DNA of 15,072 nucleotides from Alphaproteobacteria bacterium (GTDB lineage Bacteria > Pseudomonadota > Alphaproteobacteria > Rhizobiales > Hyphomicrobiaceae), in assembly GCA_005888525.1 (NCBI GenBank), contig VBAB01000474.1, positions 1-15,072 on the forward strand, written 5' to 3'. A program made the position numbers and the translations under genes. The notes beneath the pieces are model-generated. The model had not been told where the DNA came from. It saw only the letters and a program-made list of their open reading frames with translations, and did not search any database. Below, piece by piece: positions 15,048 through 15,072 of the stretch. Within the stretch, counting starts at the first letter, position 1. The number at the start of each line of letters is the position of its first letter.

Positions 15048-15072
15048 TGTGGCGACCCATCAAAGAGAGGTC

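Noticed and set aside
13675..15063. Upstream extension of the exported-protein frame across trmJ, giving a 677-residue product.
   Set aside because: The part upstream of 13674 is the shadow of trmJ in another frame; the signal peptide and Shine-Dalgarno mark the real start.

Overview
The window looks like a stretch of an alphaproteobacterial chromosome, most likely Hyphomicrobiales (Rhizobiales). The basis is family content: a DUF3126 protein, a DUF1476 / F1-ATPase zeta-type inhibitor, a periplasmic BTLCP transglutaminase-like protein, a three-part PurS/PurQ/PurL FGAM synthase, a bolA-grxD pair next to purL, and a Bug-type solute-binding protein. GC is high throughout, which opens many long spurious frames opposite the real genes. 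The species cannot be named from sequence alone.

Layout. Positions 229-885 (+) encode an exported BTLCP protein. Then, on the minus strand, come a DUF3126 protein (898-1113), cysE (1253-2092) and the zeta-type ATPase inhibitor (2206-2544). A 310-bp divergent control region leads into the purine cluster on the plus strand: purC (2855-3631), a large imperfect palindrome, purS (3751-3993), an exported protein of unknown function overlapping the purS stop codon (3993-4637) and purQ (4659-5348). Two genes unrelated to purines follow: a Bug/TTT solute-binding protein (5509-6501, +) and a CDF zinc-type exporter (6513-7448, -). purL (7669-9835) comes next, then a small coiled-coil gene (9927-10150), bolA (10230-10466), grxD (10565-10915) and a two-repeat PqiA-type membrane protein (11027-12100). 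The rest is on the minus strand: rpsD (12188-12805), an exported protein of unknown function (13030-13674) and a TrmJ-type tRNA methyltransferase with an extra N-terminal domain (13788-15047).

How the genes work together. PurS, PurQ and PurL form FGAM synthase (step 4 of de novo purine synthesis) and PurC makes SAICAR. BolA and the CGFS glutaredoxin GrxD form the usual [2Fe-2S] carrier pair. CysE starts cysteine synthesis. RpsD and TrmJ belong to translation.

Most notable points. purL is disrupted: the two halves lie in different frames and, judged against the family, about 13 codons (about 38 nt) are missing at the junction. A second disruption, a probable single-base loss in an A-run, lies in the small gene about 1 kb downstream. 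TrmJ carries an N-terminal DUF433-like, cysteine-rich extension. Several intergenic spaces hold structured repeats: a palindrome of GTGAGTG-type units between purC and purS, an inverted-repeat element that contains the cysE stop codon, and a REP-like palindrome between pqiA and rpsD. I see no CRISPR array, tRNA, rRNA, transposase or prophage gene, and no convincing new multi-gene system. This is mostly a housekeeping region with local oddities.
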